A DNA stretch of 64,000 nt from Pollutimonas sp035515055 (lineage in GTDB: Bacteria; Pseudomonadota; Gammaproteobacteria; Burkholderiales; Burkholderiaceae_B): contig DATJBV010000078.1 of assembly GCA_035515055.1 (NCBI GenBank), forward strand, positions 1-64,000, given 5' to 3'. The position numbers and the translations under genes were made by a program. Below, in pieces: positions 54,258-63,712 of the stretch (position 1 is the stretch's first letter; each line of letters opens with the position of its first letter). The notes beneath the pieces are model-generated. The model did not search any database. It was not told the origin of the DNA and saw only the letters and a list, made by a program, of their open reading frames with translations.

Positions 54258-55367
54258 TTAAATACGCATTGGCATGACGACATACTTGAAATGCTCGTCG
54301 TCGGGCGAGGTGAGGAGCGCCGATGCATTCACGTCGGGCTGTACCGACCACTGAATGGATTCGGTCTTCACGTTCGCCAGGACATCGAGCAGGTAGCTGA
54401 CGTTAAAGCCCACATCGAGCGATTCGTGGCTGTAATCGATGTCGAGCTCTTCCAGCGCCTCTTCCTGCTCGGCATTGGATGAGGTGATTTTCAGTTGATT
54501 GTCCGACAGTTGCAGGCGCACGCCTTTGAGCTTGTCGGTCGTCAAGATGGCGGCTCGCTGCAGACTGCCTTGCAGCACCTCGCGGTTGACGAGGAAATGA
54601 CGCGTGTAATTGCTGGGAATGACACGCGTGAAGTCGGGGAACTTGCCTTCGACCAGTTTGGACACCAATTCAACATTGCCGAAGCGGAAGCGGATTTGTC
54701 CGGCGGCCACATCAATAGACACCGGCTCATCCGTATCGTTCAATAGCCGCTGCATTTCAAGCACGGTCTTGCGCGGCACGATAACGTCGTGCTTGTCGGT
54801 AATGCCTTCCACCGCTGTGCCGCTATGGGCCAGCCGGTGGCCGTCGGTGGCCACCGCGCGAACAAAGCCGGGTTCGAATACGAACAGCAGGCCGTTCAGG
54901 TAGTAGCGGATGTCTTGCTGCGCCATGGCGAAATGCACCATGTTGAACAAGTGCTTCAAGGTTTTTTGCGGCAGCGTGAACGACACATCCCAGGAATCGG
55001 GTTGAGCCAGCGTAGGATATTCACCCGCACCCATGGTTTGCAGGGCAAAACGGCTTTTACCTGACTGCACCGACAACTTGGCGCTGGCCAGGCCCAGCTT
55101 CACGTCGCCCGTGTCCGGCAAGGCGCGCAAGATGTCCAGCAGCTTGCGCGCGGCAACCGTCGTCGACTCGTTTTCATCGCCCACGCCGAATTCGGCGTGC
55201 GTCGTTATCTGAACTTCAAGGTCGGTTGCAATAAAAGCCACATTCCTGCCTTCTTTGCGCAGCAGGATATTGGCCAGTATTGGCAGCGTGTTCCTACGTT
55301 CGACAATTCCCGCCACCGTTGATAACGGCTTGAGCAATGCATCACGAGTCGCTTGTACGAGTTGCAT
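54258..55367 (-). CDS. dnaN: DNA polymerase III beta sliding clamp
   Basis: 369 aa. The three clamp domains are recognisable: MQLVQATRDALLKPLSTVAGIVERRNTLPILANILL, then IRYYLNGLLFVFEPGFVRAVATDGHRLA, and the end EHFKYVVMPMRI. It forms the ring that tethers the replicative polymerase. It begins 2 bp after dnaA; its ribosome site AAAGGATAA contains the dnaA stop codon, so translation is coupled. Confidence 0.97.
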   Translation of the reverse strand: MQLVQATRDALLKPLSTVAGIVERRNTLPILANILLRKEGRNVAFIATDLEVQITTHAEFGVGDENESTTVAARKLLDILRALPDTGDVKLGLASAKLSVQSGKSRFALQTMGAGEYPTLAQPDSWDVSFTLPQKTLKHLFNMVHFAMAQQDIRYYLNGLLFVFEPGFVRAVATDGHRLAHSGTAVEGITDKHDVIVPRKTVLEMQRLLNDTDEPVSIDVAAGQIRFRFGNVELVSKLVEGKFPDFTRVIPSNYTRHFLVNREVLQGSLQRAAILTTDKLKGVRLQLSDNQLKITSSNAEQEEALEELDIDYSHESLDVGFNVSYLLDVLANVKTESIQWSVQPDVNASALLTSPDDEHFKYVVMPMRI

Positions 55368-55369
55368 GG

Positions 55370-56776
55370 TTATCCTTTTAAGGTTTGTTCTAATACGTGG
55401 AGAGCATGATTCAGTTCGGTCTGTTTGGACCTGGCGTCTGAAATTTTTCGTACCGCATGCAGCACGGTGGTGTGATCGCGACCGCCGAATAAATCGCCGA
55501 TTTCAGGCAGGCTTTTTTGTGTAAGTTCTTTCGCGAGATACATGGCCACCTGTCGAGGCATGGCAATATTGGCCGGCCGGCGTTTCGAATACATGTCGGC
55601 CACTTTGATCTTGTAAAAATCCGCCACCGTTTTTTGTATGTTCTCGACCGTGATTTGGCCGTTGGATACCGACAGCAAATCTTTAAGCGCGTCTTTGCAT
55701 ACATCGACCGTAAGCACTTCGCGTCCGTGGAAGCGGGCGTAGGCGGACACCTTGCGCAGTGCGCCCTCGAGCTCGCGCACGTTGCTGCGCAGGTGCTTGG
55801 CAATGAAGAAGGCCACCTCTTCCGGCATGGTGACGCCTTCGGTTTCAGCCTTGCGCAGCAAAATCGCCACGCGCATCTCGAGCTCCGGGGGCTCGATAGC
55901 CACGGTTAGCCCCGAATCGAAGCGCGAAATAAGACGGCTGTCGATATTGGCGAGCTCTTTGGGATACGTGTCGGACGTGATGATGATTTGCTTGCGTTGG
56001 GCAACCATTGCCTCGAACGCATAGAAGAATTCTTCCTGGGTCCTGTTCTTGCCGGCGAAGAACTGGATGTCGTCGATCAGCAACAAATCAAGCGAATGAT
56101 AATAACGCTTGAATTCATCAAAGGCCTTACGCTGATACGCCTTGACGACGTCGGATACGTACTGGTCGGCATGCACGTAGCGAACACGGGTGCCCTTGCC
56201 GTTGGCCAGCAAGGCATTGCCAATGGCATGGATCAGGTGCGTCTTGCCCAGTCCAACGCCTCCGTACAGGAATAGCGGGTTATAGGACACGCCGGGGTTT
56301 TCGGCCACCTGCAATGCGGCGGCGCGCGCCAGCTGGTTCGCTTTACCAGTCACGAAATTATCGAAGGTAAGGTCGGTGTTCAGGCGCGAACGGTCGTGCG
56401 CCAATTCGACGGCGGCCGCATTAGCGGTGGACGCAGCGGTTGTGGCCGCGGCGGGCGCGGGCGACTTGGCCGCATCGGTTGCGATTGCCGTAGCGCGAGC
56501 AGCCGCGGTCGCGGCACGCGCCGGACCCGACGTTCCGGCCAATTCGAAGGCGACCTGAACCGGCCGTTCATACCATTCGGTAGCCAGCGTTTCGATCTGG
56601 TGCAAAAAGTTCTTACGCACCCAATCAAGCTTGAAGCGATTGGGCGCGGATACGCGCAACACGGCGTGCGTTTCGTCGAACGCAAGCGGAACCAATGGGC
56701 GTATCCAGGCACTTATTTGCTGCGGAGGTAGGTCCTGCTCCAGACGCTGGACGCAAGTCTGCCAAAAATCTTTCAT
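55370..56776 (-). CDS. dnaA: chromosomal replication initiator DnaA
   Basis: 468 aa. Domain I starts FWQTCVQRLEQDLPPQQISAWIRPL. Domain II is an Ala/Thr-rich linker (about 95-150). Domain III is AAA+ with Walker A LFLYGGVGLGKTHLIHAIGN and Walker B LDLLLIDDIQFF. Domain IV carries the DnaA-box binding helix GGRDHTTVLHAVRKI. ATG 56776 gives the standard N terminus; the extension to 56842 would include a DnaA box. First gene of dnaA-dnaN-gyrB, divergent from rpmH. Confidence 0.97.
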   Translation of the reverse strand: MKDFWQTCVQRLEQDLPPQQISAWIRPLVPLAFDETHAVLRVSAPNRFKLDWVRKNFLHQIETLATEWYERPVQVAFELAGTSGPARAATAAARATAIATDAAKSPAPAAATTAASTANAAAVELAHDRSRLNTDLTFDNFVTGKANQLARAAALQVAENPGVSYNPLFLYGGVGLGKTHLIHAIGNALLANGKGTRVRYVHADQYVSDVVKAYQRKAFDEFKRYYHSLDLLLIDDIQFFAGKNRTQEEFFYAFEAMVAQRKQIIITSDTYPKELANIDSRLISRFDSGLTVAIEPPELEMRVAILLRKAETEGVTMPEEVAFFIAKHLRSNVRELEGALRKVSAYARFHGREVLTVDVCKDALKDLLSVSNGQITVENIQKTVADFYKIKVADMYSKRRPANIAMPRQVAMYLAKELTQKSLPEIGDLFGGRDHTTVLHAVRKISDARSKQTELNHALHVLEQTLKG

Positions 56777-56822
56777 GTCCACCACTTGAGTAAACCTCGA
56801 TTCTACCCTGTCGGAGGCATAG

Positions 56823-56831
56823 TTATCCACA
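56823..56831. promoter_or_regulatory. perfect DnaA box in the dnaA-rpmH spacer
   Basis: TTATCCACA lies 46 bp upstream of the dnaA start in a 220-bp spacer (56777-56996) that has an AT-rich middle around 56850-56930. I found no second perfect box in the spacer, so it may serve dnaA autoregulation rather than mark a full oriC. The spacer also holds the promoters of dnaA and rpmH. Confidence 0.7.
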
Positions 56832-56996
56832 AGCGGCATCAAGAAGAACTGTTAGTAAATATGCTAACCGTTTGACTATTCGGTGAAAGTTTGATGAAAT
56901 AGTGGGCTTTTCGAGAATTATAAACACCAGGGGGCCGCTTGCCAGACACTTTTCTGGCTTGGGTTTGCCTGGCAGCTCTTTTATTTTGGATTACCA

Positions 56997-57131
56997 ATGA
57001 AACGCACTTTCCAACCTTCCGTCACTCGTCGCAAGCGCACCCACGGTTTTCGCGTCCGCATGAAAACGCGTGGCGGTCGTGCTGTTATCAACGCGCGTCG
57101 TGCTAAAGGCCGCAAGCGCCTGGCCGTTTAA
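56997..57131 (+). CDS. rpmH: 50S ribosomal protein L34
   Basis: 44 aa, highly basic: KRTFQPSVTRRKRTHGFRVR followed by GGRAVINARRAKGRKRLAV. Length and sequence are those of bacterial L34. It is preceded by a TTTTGGA site and followed by rnpA, the universal rpmH-rnpA order. Confidence 0.97.
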   Translation: MKRTFQPSVTRRKRTHGFRVRMKTRGGRAVINARRAKGRKRLAV

Positions 57132-57182
57132 CGCCAGCGCATGTTGCACCGGTTGGAACTTCCGACAGGTGCAATAGCTTCT

Positions 57183-57548
57183 ATGCGCGCCTCATTTCCT
57201 CCTGCGGCCCGCCTGCACCGCCCCTCGGAATACGCGTCCGCCCTTAAGGGTAAACGCTTAGCCAGAGGGGCGCTGTTCGTTGTAACGACGCCGCGCGACA
57301 TCGCGCAAACCGACGGCCCGGCCGGCGCACGTCTTGGCCTGATCATCGCCAAGCGGTTCGCTGCGCGCTCCGTCACCCGCAATGCCATCAAGCGCGTTAT
57401 CCGAGAGGCTTTCCGTCAAAAAAGGCTGGAACTGCCTGCGCGCGACCTGGTCTTTAGATTGCACTCCAAAGTCGCTCCGCTTACGCTGACACAATTGAAA
57501 CTCGTAGTGCGTAGTGAAGTGGATACACTGCTTAGCCGCGCCATGTAA
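57183..57548 (+). CDS. rnpA: ribonuclease P protein component
   Basis: 121 aa from ATG 57183. The signature SVTRNAIKRVIREAFR (RNR motif) and RLGLIIAKRFAAR are clear. The protein binds RNase P RNA and helps mature tRNA 5' ends. An earlier in-frame ATG (57141) adds 14 residues; the later start matches remembered Bordetella RnpA N termini, though neither has a good ribosome site, which fits coupling to rpmH. The stop overlaps yidD by one base. Confidence 0.94.
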   Translation: MRASFPPAARLHRPSEYASALKGKRLARGALFVVTTPRDIAQTDGPAGARLGLIIAKRFAARSVTRNAIKRVIREAFRQKRLELPARDLVFRLHSKVAPLTLTQLKLVVRSEVDTLLSRAM

Positions 57549-57793
57549 TGATCAAGACGCTACTTATTGCGCCTATACGGTTTTACCGGTACTTTCTTAG
57601 CCCGTGGGTCGGCAGAAGTTGTCGTTTCACACCTACCTGCTCGGCCTACACCATGGAAGCCATTGAAACACACGGCGCACTAAAGGGATTGTGGCTGGGC
57701 ACACGTCGAATTGGCCGCTGCCACCCATGGTGCCACGGCGGATATGATCCGGTGCCCGAACCGGTACGGAAAAAGCAACACCCGTCCCGGTAA
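57548..57793 (+). CDS. yidD: membrane protein insertion efficiency factor YidD
   Basis: 81 aa with the family core IRFYRYFLSPWVGRSCRFTPTCSAYTMEAIETHGALKGLWLGTRRIGRCHPW and conserved cysteines. An amphipathic N-terminal helix attaches it to the inner membrane, where it assists YidC. It overlaps rnpA by one base and precedes yidC by 126 bp. Confidence 0.95.
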   Translation: MIKTLLIAPIRFYRYFLSPWVGRSCRFTPTCSAYTMEAIETHGALKGLWLGTRRIGRCHPWCHGGYDPVPEPVRKKQHPSR

Positions 57794-57919
57794 CACTCGC
57801 ACTGCGCGGCGCTACCGGTCTGCTACAGTTTTATCGAAATTTTCCCGCCTATCTGGCATTCAGGTGGGCTACGTTAAACTGATGGGCTTTTTGCTCAGCT
57901 TTAACTTGAAACAGGCGCT

Positions 57920-59611
57920 ATGGACATCCGACGCACCATCCTCTGGATGATATTTTCTTTCTCGCTCTTGCTGCTCTGGAATAATTGGCAAGTGCATAAC
58001 GGCAAGCCTTCCTTGTTTGGCAACAGCCCAACGGCCACGCAAACAAGCGGTGCGTCGCCATCCGCGCCTGCGGCCCCGGCCGATGCCAGCGTGCCGACCG
58101 CCGCCCCCGGCGCGGTAACCGCAGCCCCGGCCGACGGCGCTGTGCCCGGTACCGCGCAGCCAGCCGCCACCGCAACGCAAAAAGTCACGGTCAAGACCGA
58201 TGTCTTCAACCTGACCTTCGATACCCTGGGTGCGCAATTGGTCAAGGCCGAATTGCTGAACTACTCGGCGCCAGGCAATGACAGCCAGCGCATGGTCTTG
58301 CTCGACAATTCCGCCAACTCCATCTATATGGCGCAAACCGGCGTTATCGGCGCACCCGAAGGCGCCAGCTTTCCCACGCACCTGACGCCGTTCACCCTTG
58401 TCTCTTCGCAAGACACGCTTACGGGCGACGCGCTCGAGGTCGTATTCGAGGCGCAGGCCGATGGCGTGAAAGTCGTCAAGACCTTCACCCTGCACAAGAG
58501 CCGCTACGACATCCACGTAAAACACGATATCCATAATATCGGTGCGCAAGCGGTGAACCCATCGGTGTATCTGCAACTGGCGCGCGACGGCAACGATCCT
58601 CCCGACACGTCGTCGTTCTACAGCACCTTCACCGGACCGGCACTGTATTCGGCCGAGGAAAAATTCCAGAAGGTCACCTTTTCCGATATAGACAAAGGCA
58701 AAACCGGCTACACCCGGCAAGCCGATAACGGCTGGATCGGCATGGTGCAGCACTACTTCGCCACGGCCTGGGTGCCCACCGAGGGCGTTACCCGGGTGAA
58801 CGAAGCCTTGCGCCTGTCCGACAACCTGTATGCCATACGCAGCATTCAGCCCGTAGGCGCGATTCAGCCTGGCCAGCATAAAACAGTGGAAGCAGACCTA
58901 TGGGTTGGCCCGCAGGACCAGAAGGCCATGAGCGAGCTTGCTCCGGGACTGGAACTGGTTGTCGACTACGGCTGGCTTACCATCATCGCCAAGCCATTGT
59001 TCAAGATCATGACCTGGCTCCATGCCATCCTGGGCAACTGGGGCTGGACCATCGTTGCGCTGACTCTGCTCATCAAACTGGTCTTTTATCCGCTATCAGC
59101 CGCCAGCTATCGCTCAATGGCCAAGATGAAGCTGGTCACGCCACGCATGCAAGCCCTGCGCGAGAAGTTCGGCGACGACAAAGCGAAGCTGAACGCCGCC
59201 ATGATGGAAATGTACCGGACGGAAAAAATCAATCCGCTGGGCGGCTGCCTGCCCATGGTGGTGCAGATTCCTGTCTTCATTTCCTTGTATTGGGTGTTGC
59301 TGGGCAGCGTGGAAATGCGCGGCGCCCCCTGGATCCTCTGGATACACGACCTGGCCGCGCGCGACCCCTGGTTCATTCTGCCCGCCTTCATGATGGCAAC
59401 CATGTTCCTGCAGATCAAGCTCAATCCCACGCCTCCCGATCCCACCCAGGCAAAGATCATGATGATCATGCCTTTGGTCTTCGGCGGCATGATGTTCTTG
59501 TTCCCCGCGGGCCTGGTACTGTACTGGTGCGTGAATAACGCGGTTTCAATCGCGCAGCAGCGGTACATTATGCACAAGCTCGACAAGGAAAACGCCGCGG
59601 CGGCGCGTTAA
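57920..59611 (+). CDS. yidC: membrane protein insertase YidC
   Basis: 563 aa. N-terminal membrane anchor (ILWMIFSFSLLLLWNNWQ), then an Ala/Pro/Thr-rich linker and the large periplasmic P1 domain (about 85-340). The conserved C-terminal insertase follows with WGWTIVALTLLIKLVFYPLSAASYRSMAKMK, PLGGCLPMVVQIPVFISLYWVL and FPAGLVLYWCVNNAVSIAQQ. It inserts proteins into the inner membrane alone or with SecYEG. The usual next gene mnmE is absent here; a terminator and a Liv system follow. Confidence 0.97.
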   Translation: MDIRRTILWMIFSFSLLLLWNNWQVHNGKPSLFGNSPTATQTSGASPSAPAAPADASVPTAAPGAVTAAPADGAVPGTAQPAATATQKVTVKTDVFNLTFDTLGAQLVKAELLNYSAPGNDSQRMVLLDNSANSIYMAQTGVIGAPEGASFPTHLTPFTLVSSQDTLTGDALEVVFEAQADGVKVVKTFTLHKSRYDIHVKHDIHNIGAQAVNPSVYLQLARDGNDPPDTSSFYSTFTGPALYSAEEKFQKVTFSDIDKGKTGYTRQADNGWIGMVQHYFATAWVPTEGVTRVNEALRLSDNLYAIRSIQPVGAIQPGQHKTVEADLWVGPQDQKAMSELAPGLELVVDYGWLTIIAKPLFKIMTWLHAILGNWGWTIVALTLLIKLVFYPLSAASYRSMAKMKLVTPRMQALREKFGDDKAKLNAAMMEMYRTEKINPLGGCLPMVVQIPVFISLYWVLLGSVEMRGAPWILWIHDLAARDPWFILPAFMMATMFLQIKLNPTPPDPTQAKIMMIMPLVFGGMMFLFPAGLVLYWCVNNAVSIAQQRYIMHKLDKENAAAAR

Positions 59612-59628
59612 GCGCTTTCGTTGCCAGG

Positions 59629-59656
59629 CAATAGGGCACCGCGAGGTGCCCTATTG
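59629..59656 (+). terminator. terminator hairpin after yidC
   Basis: A perfect 12-bp stem CAATAGGGCACC / GGTGCCCTATTG with a GCGA loop lies 17 bp past the yidC stop. The tail (CTGTCCTCGATTGGG) is not a strong T-run. Confidence 0.7.
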
Positions 59657-59786
59657 CTGTCCTCGATTGGGTAAATCCCGATAGAATACCTTTGAGGCTT
59701 CATGTAAGTTGACCGCACGCCCAGTCCGGCCACACCCCTTTGCCATAACGATAATATTTCGCGCGCCCATGCGAACAGGAGCCATG

Positions 59787-60989
59787 ATGAACCCTTCCCA
59801 TTCCCCCGTCAGGCGTAGCCGTTCGCTACACCGTTCCCTGGCTGCCGCGCTGCTTTTCAGCGCCTTGGGCGCGACCCCTGCCCTGGCCCAGGAGCCCATC
59901 AAGATCGGCTTCATCGGCACGATGTCCGGACCAGGCGGAGCTCTCGGCCAGGACCAGTACGACGCCTTCATGCTGGCCCTCGAACAAAAAGGCGGGAAAC
60001 TGGGCGGTGTGCCGGTGTCTGTCATTCGCGAAGACGACCAGCTCAAGCCTGATGTCGGGGTGCAGGCAGCCACTAAATTGCTCACCAGCGACAAGGTCGA
60101 CATCGTTACCGGCGTCACGTTTTCCAACGTGATGATGGCGATTCACAAGCCCATCACCGACGCGCAGGTTTTTCTTATTGGGTCTAACGCCGGACCGGCG
60201 CCCATTGCGGGCAAGCAATGTTCGCCGTATTTCTTCTCCACGTCGTGGGACAACGACATGTTGCATGAAGCGGGCGGGCAGCTTACATCCGACTTGGGGT
60301 ACAAGAATCTTTACGTCATGGCGGCCAACTACCAGGCGGGGCGTGACGCCGTTTCGGGGTTCAAACGCAATTACACCGGCAAGGTCATCGACGAAGTCTA
60401 CACCCAGGTCAACCAGCCAGACTATTCAGCTGAAATCGCACAGCTTCAAGCCGCCGCGCCAGACGCGGTGTATGTTTTTTATCCGGGCGGCATGGGTATC
60501 AACTTCGTGAAGCAATACCGCCAGGCGGGGCTGCTGGGCAAGATTCCGCTCATCTCGGCGGCGTCCATCGACGGCAGCACACTACCGGCGCTCAAGGCGC
60601 TGGCGGTAGGAGTCATTACCAGCGCGCCATACGCGCCGGACTTGGATAACGCGCAAAATAAACAATTCGTCCAGGCATTCGAAAAAGCGTATAAGCGCAC
60701 GCCTTCCATGTATGCCGCACAGTCCTACGACGCGGCCAGCCTGCTGGATTCCGCGCTCGCTAAAGTCAAGGGCAACCTGACGGATAAAGAAGCGTTTCGC
60801 GCCGCCTTGAAGGCGGCCGACTTCGCGTCCGTGCGCGGCGCCTTCACGTTCGATTCCAACCAATTCCCGGATGCAGGTTTTTACCGTGTCGACGTGGTAG
60901 CTGGCGCCGATGGCGCGAAACTAAAGGCCATCAGCCCCATTACCATCAAGACTCGCGCCAATTTCGCGGCGCAATGCCCAATGAAATAA
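59787..60989 (+). CDS. ABC transporter periplasmic binding protein, branched-chain amino acid (Liv) type
   Basis: 400 aa. A Sec signal (basic SPVRRSRSLHRS, hydrophobic core, cut near ALA-Q) is followed by a periplasmic binding fold type I: EPIKIGFIGTMSGPGGALGQDQYDAFMLALEQKGGKLGG and ADFASVRGAFTFDSNQFP near the end. AGGAG at 59777-59781 favours ATG 59787. In relatives such receptors bind branched-chain amino acids, amides or aromatic acids; the ligand is unknown. First gene of the five-gene system. Confidence 0.88.
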   Translation: MNPSHSPVRRSRSLHRSLAAALLFSALGATPALAQEPIKIGFIGTMSGPGGALGQDQYDAFMLALEQKGGKLGGVPVSVIREDDQLKPDVGVQAATKLLTSDKVDIVTGVTFSNVMMAIHKPITDAQVFLIGSNAGPAPIAGKQCSPYFFSTSWDNDMLHEAGGQLTSDLGYKNLYVMAANYQAGRDAVSGFKRNYTGKVIDEVYTQVNQPDYSAEIAQLQAAAPDAVYVFYPGGMGINFVKQYRQAGLLGKIPLISAASIDGSTLPALKALAVGVITSAPYAPDLDNAQNKQFVQAFEKAYKRTPSMYAAQSYDAASLLDSALAKVKGNLTDKEAFRAALKAADFASVRGAFTFDSNQFPDAGFYRVDVVAGADGAKLKAISPITIKTRANFAAQCPMK

Positions 60990-61044
60990 GCCACCGTTCC
61001 GCAGCCGGTCGAGTGCCGGCCCGCGGCACCCACCGGAGACGCCG

Positions 61045-61965
61045 TTGACCTTGGCGCTGTTTGTAATTCAATTCCTCAACGGCCTTCAATTGGGCGTCTT
61101 GCTGTTTCTCATGGCCGCCGGCCTGACGCTGGTCTTCGGCATCATGAACTTCGTGAACCTGGCGCACGGATCCATGTACATGATGGGCGCCTTCTTTGCG
61201 GCTTCCATCTCCAACGCCACAGGATCGTTCTTGCTGGCAGCCGTCTTGCTCATCCCGTCCATGCTCGCCCTCGGGCTGGCGGTGGAATGGATTGCGCTCA
61301 AGAAGCTCTATCGGCGCGACCATCTGGATCAGGTCCTGGCCACGTTCGGGCTTATCCTGTTCTTCAACGAACTGGCAAGAATAATCTGGGGGCCATCGCC
61401 GTATTACATGGAGGTCCCGGAGTTCCTTGTCGGTACGATCGACTTGTTCGGCATCCGGTACCCGGCCTACCGGTTCGTCATCATTTCGGCGGGCTTGCTT
61501 GTCGCCCTGGGATGCTATCTTCTCATCCACCGCACCCGTATCGGCATGCTGATACGGGCCGGGGCCACCAACCGCGACATGGTCGGCGTGCTCGGTATCA
61601 ACATTACCCTGCTCAATTCGCTGCTCTTCGCCTTGGGCGCCGTGCTGGCGGGGTTTGCCGGCCTATTAGCCGGACCCATCATGTCGGTGCAGGCGGGCAT
61701 GGGCGAGCCCGTGCTTATCCTCACCATGGTCGTTATCGTCATCGGAGGCATAGGCTCCATACGGGGCGCATTTTACGCCGCGCTGATTGTCGGCGTAGTC
61801 GATACCCTTGGCCGCACGCTGCTCCCCACCTTGTTGCGCAGCCTCCTGGAACGCAGCAGCGCCGACGTTGCCGGACCGGCGCTTGCATCCATGATGATTT
61901 ACCTGCTTATGGCGCTGGTGCTTGCCGTCAAGCCACGCGGCCTCTTCCCCGTACATCACACGTGA
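61045..61965 (+). CDS. livH: ABC transporter permease LivH-type
   Basis: Inner-membrane permease (306 aa) with FLNGLQLGVLLFLMAAGLTLVFGIMNFVNLAHGSMYMMGAFF and the EAA-like region LFALGAVLAGFAGLLAGPIMSVQAGMGEPVLILTMVVIVIGGIGSIRGAF. TTG start with GGAG at 61034-61037. It overlaps livM at the GTGA if livM starts at 61962. Confidence 0.92.
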   Translation: MTLALFVIQFLNGLQLGVLLFLMAAGLTLVFGIMNFVNLAHGSMYMMGAFFAASISNATGSFLLAAVLLIPSMLALGLAVEWIALKKLYRRDHLDQVLATFGLILFFNELARIIWGPSPYYMEVPEFLVGTIDLFGIRYPAYRFVIISAGLLVALGCYLLIHRTRIGMLIRAGATNRDMVGVLGINITLLNSLLFALGAVLAGFAGLLAGPIMSVQAGMGEPVLILTMVVIVIGGIGSIRGAFYAALIVGVVDTLGRTLLPTLLRSLLERSSADVAGPALASMMIYLLMALVLAVKPRGLFPVHHT

Positions 61966-61976
61966 AATCTCCCGCC

Positions 61977-62975
61977 ATGTCGTTGTCCGCCTTGCGTTCG
62001 GCCAAGTCCCTCAGCACAGGACTCAGCGCTGCGCTTCTTATTGCGCTCGCTCTCGCCCCCGTATATGCTCATCTGACGGCTGAACCTTTCCTGCTCACGC
62101 TGCTTACCCGTATTCTAATTTTCTCCATTGCCGCCCTATCGCTCAATCTAATACTCGGCTATGGCGGTCTGGTGAGTTTCGGACATGCGCTATTCCTTGG
62201 ACTGGGCGTCTACGTCGCCGGCATCCTTACTTTTCATGGCGTGGATAACGGCTGGATTCATGTGCTGGTCACGCTGGCGGTGTGCGGCATCGTAGGGCTG
62301 ATTACCGGCAGCATCGCCCTGCGAACGGCCGGCATATCCTTCATCATGATCACGCTGGCGTTTGCGCAGATGTTTTACTTTTTATTTGTCAGCCTTAGCC
62401 AATATGGCGGCGACGACGGACTGCGCCTGGCGGCGGGCAGCAATTTCAGCGGCCTGATCCTGACATCGCCCGTCAGCCTGTACATTGCCGCCTTCGCCCT
62501 GCTCTGCCTTTGCCTGTATGGGACGCATCGTCTCGTGCATTCCCGTTTCGGCGTGGTCATACAGGCCGGCAGGATAAACGACAAACGCATGAAAGCGCTG
62601 GGCTATTCCATTTTCCGATACCGGCTGGCGGTCTATGTCATTTCCGCTGTGTTGTGCGGCATTGCCGGTTTGCTGTACGGTAACCTCACCCAGTTCGCCT
62701 CGCCCTCTTATATGTCGTGGACCACATCGGGCGAGCTTATCGTCATGGTCATGCTAGGCGGCATGGGAACACTATTCGGGCCGCTGTTCGGCGCCGTCGC
62801 CATGATACTCACCGAAGAATGGCTCAAGTCGTGGACCGAGCACTGGATGGTCATATTCGGCCCCTTGCTGGTTGTCGTGATCACCACCAGCCGCCTTGGG
62901 GTCGCCGGCATTTTGCAGTCGGTTGACGAGCGCCGCGCCCGGGCGGAGGGCCGCGCCGACGGTAACGCATCATGA
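61977..62975 (+). CDS. livM: ABC transporter permease LivM-type
   Basis: Inner-membrane permease (332 aa) with LSLNLILGYGGLVSFGHALFLGLGVYVAGIL and VISAVLCGIAGLLYGNLTQFASPSYMSWTTSGELIVMVMLGGMGTLFGPLFGA. ATG 61977 or the coupled GTG 61962 could be the start; neither has a clear ribosome site. The open frame upstream to 61287 is the alternative frame of livH. Its ATGA overlaps livG. Confidence 0.92.
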   Translation: MSLSALRSAKSLSTGLSAALLIALALAPVYAHLTAEPFLLTLLTRILIFSIAALSLNLILGYGGLVSFGHALFLGLGVYVAGILTFHGVDNGWIHVLVTLAVCGIVGLITGSIALRTAGISFIMITLAFAQMFYFLFVSLSQYGGDDGLRLAAGSNFSGLILTSPVSLYIAAFALLCLCLYGTHRLVHSRFGVVIQAGRINDKRMKALGYSIFRYRLAVYVISAVLCGIAGLLYGNLTQFASPSYMSWTTSGELIVMVMLGGMGTLFGPLFGAVAMILTEEWLKSWTEHWMVIFGPLLVVVITTSRLGVAGILQSVDERRARAEGRADGNAS

Positions 62976-63712
62976 GTCTGCTCACCGTACGCCAGTTGGT
63001 AAAACGCTTTGGCGGACTTACCGCAACCGACCACTTCGACATTGACGTCTCGGCCGGCGAAGTGCATGCGATCATTGGGCCGAATGGCGCCGGCAAAAGC
63101 ACGCTCATTGCCCAGCTGGCCGGCGAACTCAAGCCAGACGCGGGAAGCATATTCCTGAATGGGCAAGACATTACGCATGAACGCGTAGAACAGCGCGCGT
63201 TGCGCGGCGTGGCGCGTTCCTATCAAATCACCTCCATATTTCCGCCTTTCACGGCATTGCAAAACGTCATGCTGACTGTGCAGGCGCACCAGGGCCACAG
63301 TTTTCGCTTTTGGTCGCCCGCATCCCGGCAAGCGGCGCTTATCGAACCGGCGCAAGAAGCGCTGCATCAGGCCGGTTTGGGCGCCTTTGCACATACGCCC
63401 GCTTCAGCGCTTGCGCACGGCCAGCAGCGCCAACTTGAGTTGGCCATGGTACTTGCCGGGCGCCCCGCTCTGCTGCTACTTGATGAACCCATGGCCGGGA
63501 TGAGCCAGACGGAAACCGGCCAAATGACAGAATTGCTGCTGGGACTCAAGGGAAAATACGGGATCGTCCTCGTCGAACACGACATGGATACTGTCTTCCG
63601 CCTCGCCGATCGCATCACGGTACTGGTGTACGGACGCGGGATCGCTTGCGGCACACCGGCCGACATCCGCGCCAATGCGCAAGTCAAGACAGCCTACCTC
63701 GGAGACGAATAA
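62972..63712 (+). CDS. livG: ABC transporter ATP-binding protein LivG-type
   Basis: 246 aa ATPase. Walker A is GPNGAGKST, the signature segment is ALAHGQQRQLELAMVLAGRPALLLLDEPMAGM (Walker B LLLLDEP) and the switch histidine follows in LVEHDMD. The C-loop reads AHGQQ rather than LSGGQ, as is common in LivG. It couples ATP hydrolysis to LivHM. It overlaps livF by one base. Confidence 0.93.
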   Translation: MSLLTVRQLVKRFGGLTATDHFDIDVSAGEVHAIIGPNGAGKSTLIAQLAGELKPDAGSIFLNGQDITHERVEQRALRGVARSYQITSIFPPFTALQNVMLTVQAHQGHSFRFWSPASRQAALIEPAQEALHQAGLGAFAHTPASALAHGQQRQLELAMVLAGRPALLLLDEPMAGMSQTETGQMTELLLGLKGKYGIVLVEHDMDTVFRLADRITVLVYGRGIACGTPADIRANAQVKTAYLGDE

